Source: Magnolia sinica
Lineage: Eukaryota; Streptophyta; Magnoliopsida; Magnoliales; Magnoliaceae
DNA: 64,000 nucleotides
Assembly (NCBI RefSeq): GCF_029962835.1
Contig: NC_080578.1
Coordinates: forward strand, 51,267,001 to 51,331,000
Direction of reading: 5' to 3'
Under the pieces are notes generated by a model that ran no database searches, was not told the DNA's origin, and was given only the letters and a program-made list of their open reading frames with translations. Of the stretch, positions 12,275 through 23,877 are shown piece by piece. A program made the translations under genes and the position numbers. Within the stretch, counting starts at the first letter, position 1. Each line of letters starts with the position of its first letter.

Positions 12275-13780
12275 CATCTGACTTCCTGGACCTGCTAAGG
12301 TCTGAAAATTAGTTAACTATGAAAAATAATCTCATGAAGGCCTGCTATACTCACCGAGGGACCCCACTAGATGGAGAGTGCGTATATATCATGAAAAGAT
12401 TAAGTGGGCCTGCTACTGGATTGTGAGTCTAGCAGTAAACCAAGGCAGGGAGTGCTTCCACAATCAGGCAATCCAAGGCTTGGACGTCCTGGACTAAACA
12501 TGCGTTAAGGTAGGTTCCACATACATGCACATTGAGCCTTAAATAAATGGCCTAGGGTCTATGGTGGGCCTTTAACCACCCATAAAGAAACTTATGGGCC
12601 TACCTTAGGATCACCCAGGAGGACATCCAACCTCAACTAGTTTCTAAGAGGTAGCCGCCACTACTCATATAATGTAAGGTCTAAAGCCTCAGTAATGCAT
12701 GGCCTAATGGGCCATACACCAAGCCCAACTCATAGGCCATATAGTGGGCCCTCAAGTAAGGTTTGGGCCCAACCACAAAGGTCATAATTCCACATATTAT
12801 GGTGGGCTTCATGGGCAGCCTAATAGTTCATTTACATTATCAAGTTTGCATTTAACACAAGTGAGTTGGGCCTCACCTTTGGCCCAAGTACAAGGTCAAT
12901 TTAGTGGGCAACCAAGGGCTCAAATTCTTGTGTATTATTGCTCCTAAGCCCATTACAATAAATAGGAGAGTATAGACCCAAGATTAATGGGCTTATCTAA
13001 AAGGTCTTAGTCCACAAGGCCTAATTACCATCACAAAGAGAGTGGCCATATACATTATATCACATAATGGGCAATAAGGAAATGGCCCAAAAACAAGAGC
13101 TACCTAATTCATGCATTATGGTGGACTTAGAGAGCAACCCATAACCCAAGAATACACATGGGCAAGGCCTAAACTGATGGTGTGAACCTTACCACATCAG
13201 CCCAAAGGCTTAGCAAGGCCCTCCACAATATGCATCAATGTGGGCCTTGCAAGTCAACCCACAATTAAACACTTCATGAGGGCATCAAGGCCCATTAATA
13301 CACATGATCAACTTATAGACAGCCCATTGGGCCCGTAAATCAATAAGGTCAGCCCTTGCACAATCTTAGGCTCAAGAAAGAATTTCCCAGCCCATTGAGC
13401 CTATAAAACAATCAAAAATTCTGGTTAAGGCTAGCCCACAAAACCACCACAAAGGTGGGCCTCAAGGGGGCACTCATTAAGCCCAAAATGTCTAAGGAAG
13501 GAGGGAAAAGAGTGTGTGCAATACTCCCTTAAATCTGGTGGGCCGCCACGGCTCCAAAAGATCAACTATGCAGTAAATTTAGGCCCTTGCTGGAATTCCA
13601 GCCCACCCACTTCCTAGGCCTGCTGGAGTCCAGAAATTTATTTAATTTAAATAGGTTACTAACCCATGGTGACCCACACATATTATAGTAGGTCCCACTA
13701 GATAATAATGGGGATGTATAATACTTACTTCAAGTGGGCCATGCTGTTAGAATGCAGGCCCAACAGCCTAAGGTAGGGGC
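12275..13780. repeat. Duplicated block inside solo LTR A
   Basis: 12275-12455 and 13600-13780 share ACTTCCT.G.CCTGCT, .GGTC/GAGTC...GAAA..A, ACCCCACTAGAT/TCCCACTAGAT, AAGTGGGCC.TGCT and AAGG.AGGG in the same order. The spacing is about 1.3 kb. Confidence 0.55.
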
Positions 13781-13979
13781 GGCCCATGGTGGATTGTTCT
13801 ACGGGCCTAGGTATTTGACCCAAAACTGATCCAAATTGCAGGCCGTACCACAGTTGGTAAAGGAGCCTGATGGACCTAAAAATTTACAGGATGGTCCTTC
13901 CATGGGTGGAACACAACTCCATAGAAATTTGAGATTTTTGAATAATTATAAATATTTTAATTAATTCAAATAAAACAGT

Positions 13980-14517
13980 CTGTCCAAAAAAATCAGACTG
14001 ACCTGGACATCCCAACGTGGTGGGCCAGTCTGGCCATTTCCACGGTGTACATAAGGGTCCATTAGCCCTGAAATTTGGTAGTATATCCTACCATATGTGA
14101 TCCACACCTTAAAAAAATTTCAGAATTTTTTGACATTTATAAATATTTTAATTCGTTTAAATAATTCAATCTATCCTGAAAATCAGACTGATCTGGACAC
14201 CACATTATAGTGGGCCGGTCCAGCCACCACCATGGTGTGTACAGGTGTTCATTGGCCCCAAAATTTTGTAGGTGGGTCATACAATGGGTGGGTCACATCC
14301 TTGTAAAGTTTTAGAATTTTAGAGACCTAAAAGTATTTTAATAAATTTCGGAATTCTAACCTGTCCAGGGTGGAATGTTGCTGGAAATGTAACTGTCCTA
14401 AATTTAGGCCATCCAATGCGTGGGTTATGGGCCTCTAAAATTCCTGAAATTTGAAACCAAGGTCCCTCATCAATACTAAAACAAAGTGGGACCTAGAGAT
14501 ATTGTCAACATTCTAAT

Positions 14518-14563
<46 letters not shown>

Positions 14564-14680
14564 ATGGAACTATGCTGTTGGACTGCACAACAGAAATTTC
14601 TGACAGTCCACTATGTTGGCCCACCCTTTTGGATGCCCAAATGGGGTCCATTAGGGCTGAAATTTGGTATGGTTGTAGGT
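13980..14680. repeat. Degenerate tandem units inside solo LTR A
   Basis: Three related segments start near 13995, 14185 and 14580: CAGACTGA.CTGGACA (first two), GTGGGCC.GTC, GGGTCCATTAG or GTTCATTGG, GAAATTTGGTA or AAATTTTGTAGG. Units are roughly 190-400 bp and strongly diverged. Confidence 0.5.
14521..14560. repeat. (AT)20 microsatellite
   Basis: Forty bases of uninterrupted AT dinucleotide. Confidence 0.98.
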
Positions 14681-15659
14681 TGGTCATGCAGATACAAGAA
14701 TCATATATAAATTTGTATTAATATTCCCATCAGATTCCCAGAAATCAGGCCCTAAGGTGGCCCAAAAATCTATCCAGATAGTTTCTGGACAGCAACATTA
14801 CATTGGAATAAAATAATTTTAATAGTAATTAAAATGAGATTTAATCCCAAAAAATTAGAGGATGGGCCACCCTAGTGGGTCCCACAAATATCCAGACCAT
14901 CCTACCATACAAAACACTTTTTCATGTGCCCCAATTAGTTGGATTTTGGGGCCACATGTCCTAGGATGGGATGCCATGGGCGTCCTCTCCTTTTTGGGTG
15001 GCTGAATTTTTTGTTGGCCCACAAGTGAGCCACACACCATGATCAGGGATGGAAATAAGGGAAAAGAAGAAAAGGAAAATCCAGCCATAGGGAAGGGCTC
15101 CACCACTATTAAGCCCTCCTAAGAAAATCCAACCACACATCATGCACCAATATACATCTACACTATGAATCTCATACATGCATGACTAAAAAATTAAAAT
15201 GGATGGTTGGGATACCATCCCCACTATAAAATGAAAGTCTAGATGACCTTAGAATGATTTAGATCATGAGATATATCATGATGGGGTCCATAGAGGATGG
15301 CCCCATCATGGAATAATGCATGCATGTAGGATGGGCCAAGGGCCACATCCAAGGGATCATATGGGATCCCCACCATGGATTGGTGGATCCCACATGTTCC
15401 ATACATGAAGAAATAAAAGGATCAAGATAGAGAAGAAAGATCTGCAAGTTGTAGGCACCCACCTTCAAATCAAGCTCTCAATCTCCCACACAAGATAGAT
15501 CTTGGACCAAGGAAGAAGGTTTAATGGCTAGGATGAATTTCTAAGGGTGGGATTGAGGGCTTTTGAAGCTTCAAGGGGCTGGAGTAATGGAGGAAAATGG
15601 GATGTTTGGGAGAGGAAATTGCTGGAATGAAGAAAATGAGAAGGAGGGAGAGAGATAAG

Positions 15660-15682
15660 GAGAGAGAGAGAGAGAGAGAGAG
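15660..15682. repeat. (GA)n microsatellite
   Basis: About eleven GA units within a purine-rich stretch (15590-15685). Confidence 0.95.
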
Positions 15683-16169
15683 TAATGATTTGTTTGTAAG
15701 AAAAGAAATGATTGCCTTAGGGAGGAGAAACCAAAGTTGCTAGGGGTAGGGTAGGTTTCAGTGGTATGTGAGGTCTTAGTAGTATGAGTTATGGAGATTT
15801 AGGTGGTGTGTGTAGTGTATATTGAAACTTATGCAAAAGAAGGAGTGTGGGCCACATGCACTACTCCAAGGTGGGCCACATGATCAAAATTAAGGGCCAT
15901 AGAATGAAACGTACATAACTTATGATCTATACATCGGATGGACACACAAGACACGTCATCAGAACTGCAACAACGATGCGAATGAGATGACATAGGTTTT
16001 GACTCGATCCGAGTCTGGTCTACGTGACCGGACTCAAGGATGACCACAAACACAATCTGAAGGTCACGAGTCACTGAAATTTGATCAGCAAGACCATGAG
16101 ACCAAAATAAATGAAATGCACACACACACACATGCACACATGGGAACTCGGGTCAGGTCTCACAAACAT

Positions 16170-18026
16170 CCACTATCCAGGTACCATTTTGAATGGCTAG
16201 TGGCTTTGAAGGTTGTGTGGGCAACAAGACATGTAACCTTTGGAACCCATTTTATTATGGTTTTGTGTTTAGGAGTTCCATTCATTTTTCTCTATTTCAA
16301 GGAGTTGGAATTTCTCCCTTTTCTATTAACTCTGATTCAATTTGAGTTGGATTTAGAAGCTCATTTAGTAAGTCCACTATTTTTTCAGCTAAAGGAGGTT
16401 TGTTATATCTTTAATTTCTATAGTTGATGACATTAGAATTAATCTTAGAAACTTGAAAAGATTTTGGATTTTTAAAATCATTTTGACCATAGTTTCTCAA
16501 ATTCTTATTTTTTGAGTTAGAGGTTTCTCCTTTTATAAATATAGGAGATGCATATTTGTTTTTCAGAGAACTATCTTTGATATAGCCTTGACCTGACTTG
16601 TCGCCACATTTTCTAGATGCAGTTAATAGTTTTTCTAGCCTTGGGTCTCCGTGGGCATCTCTCCAAGTATCCTTAGAACTCAAAACAGAAGAAACTTCGA
16701 GTTTTAGGTTCTTATTTTCTATTCTGAGTTTCTCTAACCCAGAGGTTCTGAAGTTTAAATCTAGTTTTGTTTTTTCAAAACAATCTCAAAGATAAGATTT
16801 TTTCAAAATATTATTTTCAAGTTCTTCTTTTCATTTAATATATTTTTCTCTTTAAATTTTTAGTTTGACAGCAATTTTACGACTTTCCCTGTATAAGGCA
16901 TTGTAGGCATTTTGAAGATCATCTTCATTTTCATTTTCAGGGTCACTCCTGAGATTTTCATAATCAGATAAGTTACAACTATCCGAGGAGGTGACTCTGG
17001 CTATAGTCATTAGGGCTTTTACATCATTTGAATTTTCTTGTTCTGATTCATCAAACTCAGAAGAACTTTTAGAGCCGGATGATTCATCCCAAGTAGCTAA
17101 CATGCCCTTTCTTTTTTACTTATCCCTTTTAGGACATTTATTCACTAAGTGCCCATATTCATGGCAGTTGAAACATTGACTATCCTTTATAGATTTCCAA
17201 GATTTAGATTTTTCTTGTCTTTTGTCAGATGGTTTTTGAAAAATTGATCTTTTCTTGTTTTTGAAAATTCTATAAAATTTCTTAACAAGTAAAGCCATTT
17301 ATCTTTTGTATCTTCAATATCAGAATTAATACAGTTTTATTTTGAAATCGATTTAAGAGTTATGGACTTACCTTTAGGAGCTTTAAAATTTAACTCATAC
17401 ATTTGGAGAGAACTAACTCCTCAACATTTATTTGATCAATATCTCTTAATTCCTAAATGGCAGTTACTTTATAATTGAATCTCTCAAGAAGAGATCACAG
17501 TATTTCTACATAGACCTTACTTTTTGGATTCTATCTCCTAGACTCACATAGAATTTACTATATCATTTAGTTTCATATAGAAGTCCATGAAAGTTTCATT
17601 TTCTTCCATACGAATTTTCTCAAATTTTGTAATGAGGATTTGAACTTTTGATTTCTTTACTATAGAAGTTCCTTCGTATGTCATTTCAAGAATATCTCAG
17701 GCTTGTTTGGTTGTATTACATGAAATAATTCTCTTGAATTCCACAGGTGATAGAACACAAGTTATGGCATTTAAGGCCTTAACACTTGCACTACTTTCAC
17801 TTTTCTGAGGTGTAGTCCATAAATATAATGCAGTTTCTTTTATAGACTTAGTTCCATTACTGCCTAGAACTTCAGACATAAGAGGTTTCTATTTGGTTAC
17901 AGTGGCTTGCCACACGCTTTCATCTAAGGATTTTAGAAAAATTCTCATTCTCGCTTTCCAGTATGCATAATTAGAGCCATCAAAAGGTGGTGGCCTGGTA
18001 ATAGACAAGTTATCAAAATTTGACAT
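16170..18026 (-). pseudogene. Copia-1 gag and start of protease
   Basis: Starts at ATG 18026 (MSNFDNLSITRPPPFDGSNY, WKARMRIFLKSLDESVWQ), a standard Copia gag start, 60 bases after the primer site. In order: capsid region 17879-17530 (KALNAITCVLSPVEFKRII, MEENETFMDFYMKLNDIV), EELxSSLQMYELNFKAPK near 17400, zinc knuckle CFNCHEYGHLVNKC (17190-17130, all CCHC ligands kept), acidic and coiled-coil region 17103-16700, and a basic region to 16411. The protease begins near 16195 with WYLDSGC read up to the solo LTR; the rest of the motif (SRH) is across it at 10055. Stops near 17885, 17540 and 17470 and shifts break it. Confidence 0.9.
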
Positions 18027-18085
18027 AATGAAAGCTCTAGATCTTTTTACTTAAGAAAATTAATCCCAAAAGATTGAACAACTTA

Positions 18086-18097
18086 GCTCTGATGCCA
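18086..18097 (-). other. Primer binding site, Copia-1
   Basis: On the minus strand TGGCATCAGAGC, one base off the standard TGGTATCAGAGC initiator-Met tRNA site, two bases after the LTR end. Confidence 0.85.
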
Positions 18098-18099
18098 CT

Positions 18100-19814
18100 T
18101 GAAAAGGGCGAGCTTAACGGTCCTTGGGGGAGGGGGGGGGGGGGGTGAATAGGACCATGCAAAATAAAAATTAACTTGTTACAATAATAAATAAATTAGG
18201 AAATATACTCTCACTAGTATTGAAAATTTGATTCAAACTTAGTTCGTAGGACAACCTACACCCAAAACAAAGTTTAGGCAGGACAACCTTATTTCACGAA
18301 CAATTGTAAGGATCAAGATCTCAAATTGAAGAAAGATCCAAAAGAGTATTACAAGCACTCACCACATTTGCATAAATAAAATTACAACTATTCTCCACAT
18401 ATGTAAAAAGTAAACATTCATCACAAACACCAAGAATTATAATGGTTTAGTGTGTACACCAACTGTTCTCAAATAGTCACACCTACTCCACTCCCAATAA
18501 TCACAATCCATGTGATATTAACTTTCACTATAAAAAAGGTTTTCACAGGATCACCTTAAAACCTGATACAATTGTGATTTTAAAGGGCTATTACAGACAA
18601 AAACCCCACACTGAGACTTTTTAGTTATCTTAGATAAACCAACAATTGAGATTTTCTGGCTATCTCAAAGAAACCAAAATATAAAAGATAGGGATATACT
18701 TATCTTCACCTTAAAGATGTATCTCTTGATGTAGCCTGTAGAATCACTTCTCCTATAGTAGAATGTTCAATGTCCAATCATATGAATGGGGGTTTCTAAA
18801 TAGATTTTAAATCAATTCCTACTAAAGGCTACTTGCTTGAATTCCTCAGGATCTCAAAGAAGAATATCTACTCTCTTTATAAAATAAGATTCATGAAAAG
18901 GAGATCAATAAATTAAAAAAAAAAGCTATTAAAGAATTAAAAATACCATGAATTATCTTGACAATAATGAGAACTTCTCTCTCTCTCTTGATGAAGACTT
19001 TTCTTAGCTTGAATTGGTAATTTTGAATTGAGAGAAGACCTCTATTTATAAGCTAAAAGGTTGTTGCTTTGACTCGTCTAAGGTTCAATAAATTTTTAAA
19101 TTTTAAGCGCGATTAGATAAAACCGAACTACGACTGGTTGAAGGCCTTGCTTGACTGGTTGAGGGCCTTGTTTGACTAGTCGAGCATGGGATTCGATTAG
19201 TCGAGGGTGCCATATTTTTAGTTGCTAGACTTCGAATCGAGCATCCCTCGACTGGTCGAAGGTCCCTCTTCGATCGGTTTAGTAGTCTACTCAACTGGTC
19301 GAGGAAGCAACAGAAAATTCATTTTTTAAAAAATATTAAATTTAGACTAATTGAAGATTTTCTTAGACTGGTCGAGCCACAGCTTAGACTAGTCAAACCT
19401 AAGCCTAGGCTAGTCGAAGTTAAGCCTATATAAAATATAAAGACCCATATATGATTATGTTTTGAAAGGACCTAAGCCAAAGGTCTTTATAGGGTCTATT
19501 ATATCTAAAAAGACTAAACATTGAAGTAACTTGAACTTTTCAGAACTTGTTTGCCTACTTGGATCTTCAATAGAGCTTAAGGATGTAACTTGATCTTCTG
19601 CTAGAAGTGTAGTAGAACTTGAACTCAGTCAGCTTGAACTTCAGTAGATTCTGAACTATCCATCTTGATCTACTTCTTGACTTGAACTTTAGTAAAGTCT
19701 TGAACTTAGTAGATTTTGAACTTTCATAACTTGAAGTTACATCTTGAACTTTCTGTCTTGATCCACATTAGGCAGACCACTTCATAAGTTATTTTGTCTT
19801 AGCGAAATTTGACA
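18100..19814 (-). mobile_element. Copia-1 5' LTR
   Basis: On the minus strand it starts TGTCAAATTT (19814) and ends CTTTTCA (18100), 1,715 bp. Parts in order: CTTGAACT-rich degenerate repeats (19770-19560), a cluster of CGACTGGTCGAG-like words (19420-19130), TATA box TATAAATAG (19050-19042), a series of hairpins with GATTTTC/GGTTTTCAC arms (18670-18535), a long C run (18145-18121 read as G on plus) and the end next to the primer site. The same order occurs in the Copia-2 and Copia-4 LTRs. Confidence 0.85.
19131..19420 (-). promoter_or_regulatory. Word cluster in Copia-1 LTR U3
   Basis: About eleven copies of a 12-14 bp word related to the palindrome CTCGACCAGTCGAG, for example CGACTGGTTGAAGG (19131), TGACTAGTCGAGC (19173), CTCGACTGGTCGAAGG (19247) and GACTGGTCGAGCC (19366). 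The cluster ends about 80 bases upstream of the TATA box in element orientation. The position suggests an enhancer; this is inferred. Confidence 0.6.
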
Positions 19815-21922
19815 AACAAAGGTGTTCTTTATACACTCTAGGACTTATAAAGGTGCAGAGAAATTGTGCAGAAATGACCTTTAGTCATTTTTGGGCATGT
19901 CCCAAGATCAGATGGGGCCACCGTTTGGCATGCCATTAGGTTCCCTTGGTAGCCCTATGTGTGGCCTTCAAAACTTATAGGGTGTGGTCCGTTAGATGCA
20001 CACAAACGATTTTTGGCATGAGGCCCATCATGACCATTTTAAATTTCTGCACAAAAAGATCTGCACACCTATGTCGGGTCCCATTTTTAGTTCCACTCCA
20101 CGATTGTATGGTGTCCGCTTTGGCCCAGATAAAATAATATATCTCCAGTCATTAGTGTACGTTAAAAGTTCCAGGTAGTGGCCTACTCATATCTCGTACA
20201 TGGGGCCCACCACGGAGGCCAGATGATGGCCCAAAAACTTCAAATCTAGACTTGTAGTTTTACATAAATGGGCCTAATCCAACTTGGTAGCCCTTGATGG
20301 TCAACTAAACCACATCAGTCAAGATAGTTCTCCACTTTAGTGGGCTCCACTAAGCATGCACATCCCATACACAAGTAAATGAGCTCAAGCAAAAGAGTTG
20401 CCGCATAACTAGCCCACTACTTAGACAATTTCAGCATAAGTATAAGGATAATGTTCATCATGCAAAATCATTTGTGCAAGTAATGGTCAACAATCTCAAG
20501 TTAGATAATGAAAACATAAACAAGGTATACATCAAGTTAAGTCCCTTACATCTGGGCCATACAATCAAGGATAACTAGCCTATGAACTCAAAAACTAGTT
20601 AGGATCGAGCTGCACCGCATAGGCCCACTTAGTTGCCCCATTTTGTTCTCACAATAACCCACACATCCACGGCCTTGTGACAGTCCAATTAGATGATCTC
20701 ATCATGCACATACATCATGAATGGGTCCCACTTTGCTGGGCTACACAAGAGGGGCTAAGGGCCCAAGAATCACCCTAATCAGGGCTACTCATGCAACCAC
20801 TCTTGCCCTATTTGGGTGCAACCTACACACACAAATTGGTGGGCTGCACATAAGGTGGACCCCACTATCCAAATGGACAGTGCACTAAACTACATGTGTC
20901 AAGGTGGGTCCCACCTCCAAGTGGGCCCGTGGCCAAGGAATTAGCATTATGGATATAACCATGCCTGTCTCATTAGAGGATGGATGACCTGGGTGAAACA
21001 TACATCACGGTGGGCCCCACATATCATCCCACATGAGTTGGATGGCAAGCACACACCATGGTGAGGCCCAACGATGAGTGGACCCCACTCTAATACCCAT
21101 CAACATGTTAAAGGCAATAAATATCAAGCTTGCACACACGGAACCCTAGCTGTCCATGCAATGGACCAAACAATGTATCGGTGGGGTCCATGGTCAGTGG
21201 ATCTCATCAAATCTGCCTCATGGTAGCACACATGCACCCACACACCATGGGTGGACCCCACGTCTAGCAGGGACCCACAATAGCCCACAAAAAGTGGGTT
21301 TCTCTTAGTACTTCAAAAGCTAGTTCGGTTGGGACCTCTCACAAGCACAACGGCTCCACTCGTTGGTGGAACACTTGGCCACTTTCATGGCCAGCAACAT
21401 GCATACATAGAGGCCTTACACAGCGGGCCCCACTCACATGAAAGAAAATAAAGGAAGAGGAAAGGAAGGAGGGGGAAGAAAGGAGGTGATGACGTAGACT
21501 CACCTTAACGCTAAGGGAGGTGGACGGCTGACCGGACGGGGGAGCTAATCCTCTCCATTTCTTCTCTCACGTCCCTCATCTCTCTCTCTCTCTAATCTCT
21601 CATGGAGGTGGGCCGGATAGGTAAAACCAAGGAAGAAAGGGAAGAAGAAAAGGGAGGGGGCGTCCATGGTGGTGGTCTGTCTCTCTCCCTCCTCTCCCCA
21701 TTTCCTCTTTTTCTTTTTTCTTTTTTCTAATCAATGGAGGGATTTCTTAGTAGAGGAGGAAGCATGGGACCTATTCATTATGTCTTATGGGATTTTTTAA
21801 AATGAAATAATTACATTTTCAACAAAAACAAGAAGAAAATAAATGCATTTTCGAAAAAACCAATAATGACATGCATAGGGATAATTTCTAAAATGTAATA
21901 ATGGCACTTGGGACGAGGGTAA
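19815..21922. other. Unassigned GGGCCCA-rich non-coding DNA
   Basis: No gene seen. Rich in GTGGGCCCCAC-type words (for example 20205, 21010, 21240) and purine-rich runs (21440-21660), like solo LTR A but without a block I can align. Only short accidental frames occur. It may be a further degraded LTR interrupted by Athila-1, whose right continuation would be 29624-29954. Confidence 0.5.
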
Positions 21923-23372
21923 TGTTAATGGTTAAATATTACATATTGGACCCCATTTATTACTTGATTTTATGAACATGATAATGCTTAATGTTTTATT
22001 TTAATTATGTTTGTGTTGCAAGGTGAATTTAAGAGCTTAGATTGAAAAGAATGTTGAAAACATGGATTTAACACTCAAAAATCACCAAAGCAAAGAATAG
22101 ATCTTTCAAGACTAAGAATGAAGAATGCACATACTAAAGATCTAAGAAAATCAAGTCAAGAATGAAGAAAATCGGAGTTTTGAAGTGAAATTGCATAATT
22201 CTCGACCAGTCCTGGCCTCTACTCGACCAGTCTAGGCTACGCACAACTAGTCCTAGACACCGCTCAACCGGTCGAGGTTCCTCGAGTAGAACTCCAATGA
22301 GTAAAACAACTAATTTTTTTTCATTCTTGATAAGTTGAGGGTGTCCTACGATTGGTCAAGGATGGCCCACGACTGGTCGAGGACGTCCCATGACCAGTCG
22401 AGCATTACGCAATTTTTAAGCGGACTGCGTAGATTTGGGATGGTTTTCAAAAATTTCCACTTGGTGTGAAAGTGTAAGGGTTAAATCTATAAATAGGGGT
22501 CCTTGAAATATCCCTAGGCATCATCGAGGGTTTCGGGAGTGGAGCAAAAGCATAGAGAAGCTGTCACCAAGAGTTTTTCTTCCTTTTCCTTAGTTGTTTT
22601 TATGTTGTTCTTAAGAGATTTTAGTTCAATCATGTCTGTGGTTGGCTAAACCTCTTAGCTAGGGCTAAGAGGTGAAGCTTGTAGCGTAATGGGATGTTTC
22701 TATTTCTTTGATTCATGTTTATATTGAACTCTCTTTGATTTTAACTTAATTATAAGGAATACTATTAGTTTTTAATGGTTTGTTGTGACTCAAATTACAA
22801 TGGATCTGTGATAGCTTTAAGTATGTTCTTTTCATGCATTGAGATTGTGAATTTAGGAAATCTTATTGTTTACCATCATCCCTTGGGCATGGTCGGATGA
22901 TGGAATCCTCCCTAACTTTCACAATTCTCCCAGATTGGTTATGGGATTAGTAAATCCTGTTGTTTGCCTTGTTCCTGGGCAAGGTTCTATGATGGAATCA
23001 CTTCCAGTTCTCACACCTCTCATCCATTGAGAATTAGGTCAAAGGAAGTTCAAATTTGGTTTTACCGAGATATCGTCCAATTGGATAGGATGGGACTCTG
23101 ATTCTAATCGTGTGGCTTGAATCAAACATAGATCTCCCTGATCTTTACAAGTGGATCCTTGGAAACCCTAGTTTCCCACCTTTGAATTTCTTAAGTTTTT
23201 TCATTAAATCTCTCACAATTACTTTTAAATATTCCAGATTTAGGTTTTCATCTTTTTCTAATTCTTCTTTTAGTTACTTTCAGAATACGCATGACACTAG
23301 TCCCTGTGATTTTGACATCAGTCTTACCGAGATTATTACTACATCGCGGCCCTACACTTGGGGTTGTGAACA
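21923..23372 (+). mobile_element. Athila-1 5' LTR
   Basis: Starts TGTTAATGGTTAAATATT, ends GTTGTGAACA; 1,450 bp. Contains a word cluster (22201-22405), TATA box TATAAATAG (22488-22496) and a conserved end ACCGAGATTATTACTAC...CCCTACACTTGGGG shared with the 3' LTR. Confidence 0.9.
22201..22405 (+). promoter_or_regulatory. Word cluster in Athila-1 5' LTR U3
   Basis: Eight words in 205 bases: CTCGACCAGTCCTGG (22201), CTCGACCAGTCTAGG (22222), CAACTAGTCCTAG, CTCAACCGGTCGAGG (22263), TTGATAAGTTGAGGG, CGATTGGTCAAGG, CGACTGGTCGAGG (22370) and TGACCAGTCGAGC (22391). The TATA box is 83 bases further on. The same word occurs in the unrelated Copia-1 LTR. The 3' LTR copy is at 28455-28660. Confidence 0.65.
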
Positions 23373-23378
23373 AGTTTT

Positions 23379-23391
23379 TGGCGCCGTTGCT
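23379..23391 (+). other. Primer binding site, Athila-1
   Basis: TGGCGCCGTTGCT, the usual site of Athila-type elements (complementary to an Asp tRNA end in known members), a few bases after the 5' LTR end. Confidence 0.85.
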
Positions 23392-23409
23392 CGTGATTAA
23401 CAGTTGCAT

Positions 23410-23770
23410 TTTTCTGAGATTAATTAGTTTTAGAATTAGGTTAAGATCAGGGTTTTTCTTTTTTCCATTTTTTAGATTAGGGTTTGTTTTCTATTTTTTG
23501 AAACTTTCTAATTCTAGGATTTTTTTTAGAAACTAACTAACTTTCTAATTCTATGTTTAGAAACCTTCCTAATTTGATTTTAGAAACTTCCTTTCTCCTT
23601 TTTTAGAAACTTTCGATTTTCTATTTTTAGAAACTTTCCTTTCTCGTTTTTTAGAAACTAGTTTACTTTCTATTTTTATTTTTAGGAACTTTCTAATTTT
23701 AGAATTTATGTTTTTAGAAATTGACTTGTTTTGTTTTGTTTTGCAGGATTTTAATATGGAACTTCTAATT
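23410..23770 (+). repeat. T-rich leader with degenerate tandem units
   Basis: The untranslated leader repeats TTTTTAGAAACTTTC-like units about eight times between 23490 and 23715 with varying spacers (about 22-45 bp). A pyrimidine-rich run follows (23780-23840). Confidence 0.65.
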
Positions 23771-23877
23771 TGGTAACTTCTTTTCAATTCTCTCTCTCTT
23801 TCTATTTATAGATTTCTATTTCCCTTCTTTCTTTTAGGTTTTGGTTAGAATATGAAATTGAGGGCTGAGAGTGTTTC

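Larger units (their letters stand above)
10061..16164. mobile_element. 6.1-kb solo LTR (family A) with AACAT target duplication
   Basis: Starts TGTCACGCCCCAG at 10061 and ends GGTCTCACA at 16164; the five bases on each side are AACAT (10056-10060 and 16165-16169), the signature of LTR-element integration. There is no coding sequence inside, so it is read as a solo LTR left by LTR-LTR recombination. The length is extreme for an LTR; related internal blocks (12275-12455 vs 13600-13780; 13980-14680) show growth by duplication. It is very rich in TGGGCC/GGCCCA words. It could instead be a large non-autonomous element whose two LTRs I failed to separate. Gypsy origin is inferred from the TGTCACG terminus. 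Confidence 0.75.
7110..19814 (-). mobile_element. Copia-1, minus-strand Ty1/copia element split by a solo LTR
   Basis: Reading leftwards: 5' LTR 19814-18100, primer site, gag 18026-16411, protease across 16200/10060, GAG-pre-integrase, integrase, RT and RNase H to 7110. That order (IN before RT) is diagnostic for Ty1/copia. The gag layout suggests a SIRE- or Tork-like lineage. The 6,104-bp solo LTR at 10061-16164 lies inside the protease codons. Stops and frameshifts occur throughout; the 3' LTR is missing or unrecognisable. Its RT and gag are close relatives of the fragments at 53094-55061. Confidence 0.85.

Noticed and set aside
14486-14710. 74-codon frame in solo LTR A
   Set aside because: Largely the (AT)20 repeat read as Ile/Tyr; no other support.
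16116-16427. 103-codon frame starting with His/Thr repeats
   Set aside because: Spans the solo LTR end and the antisense Copia gag/pro; its start is a CA repeat.
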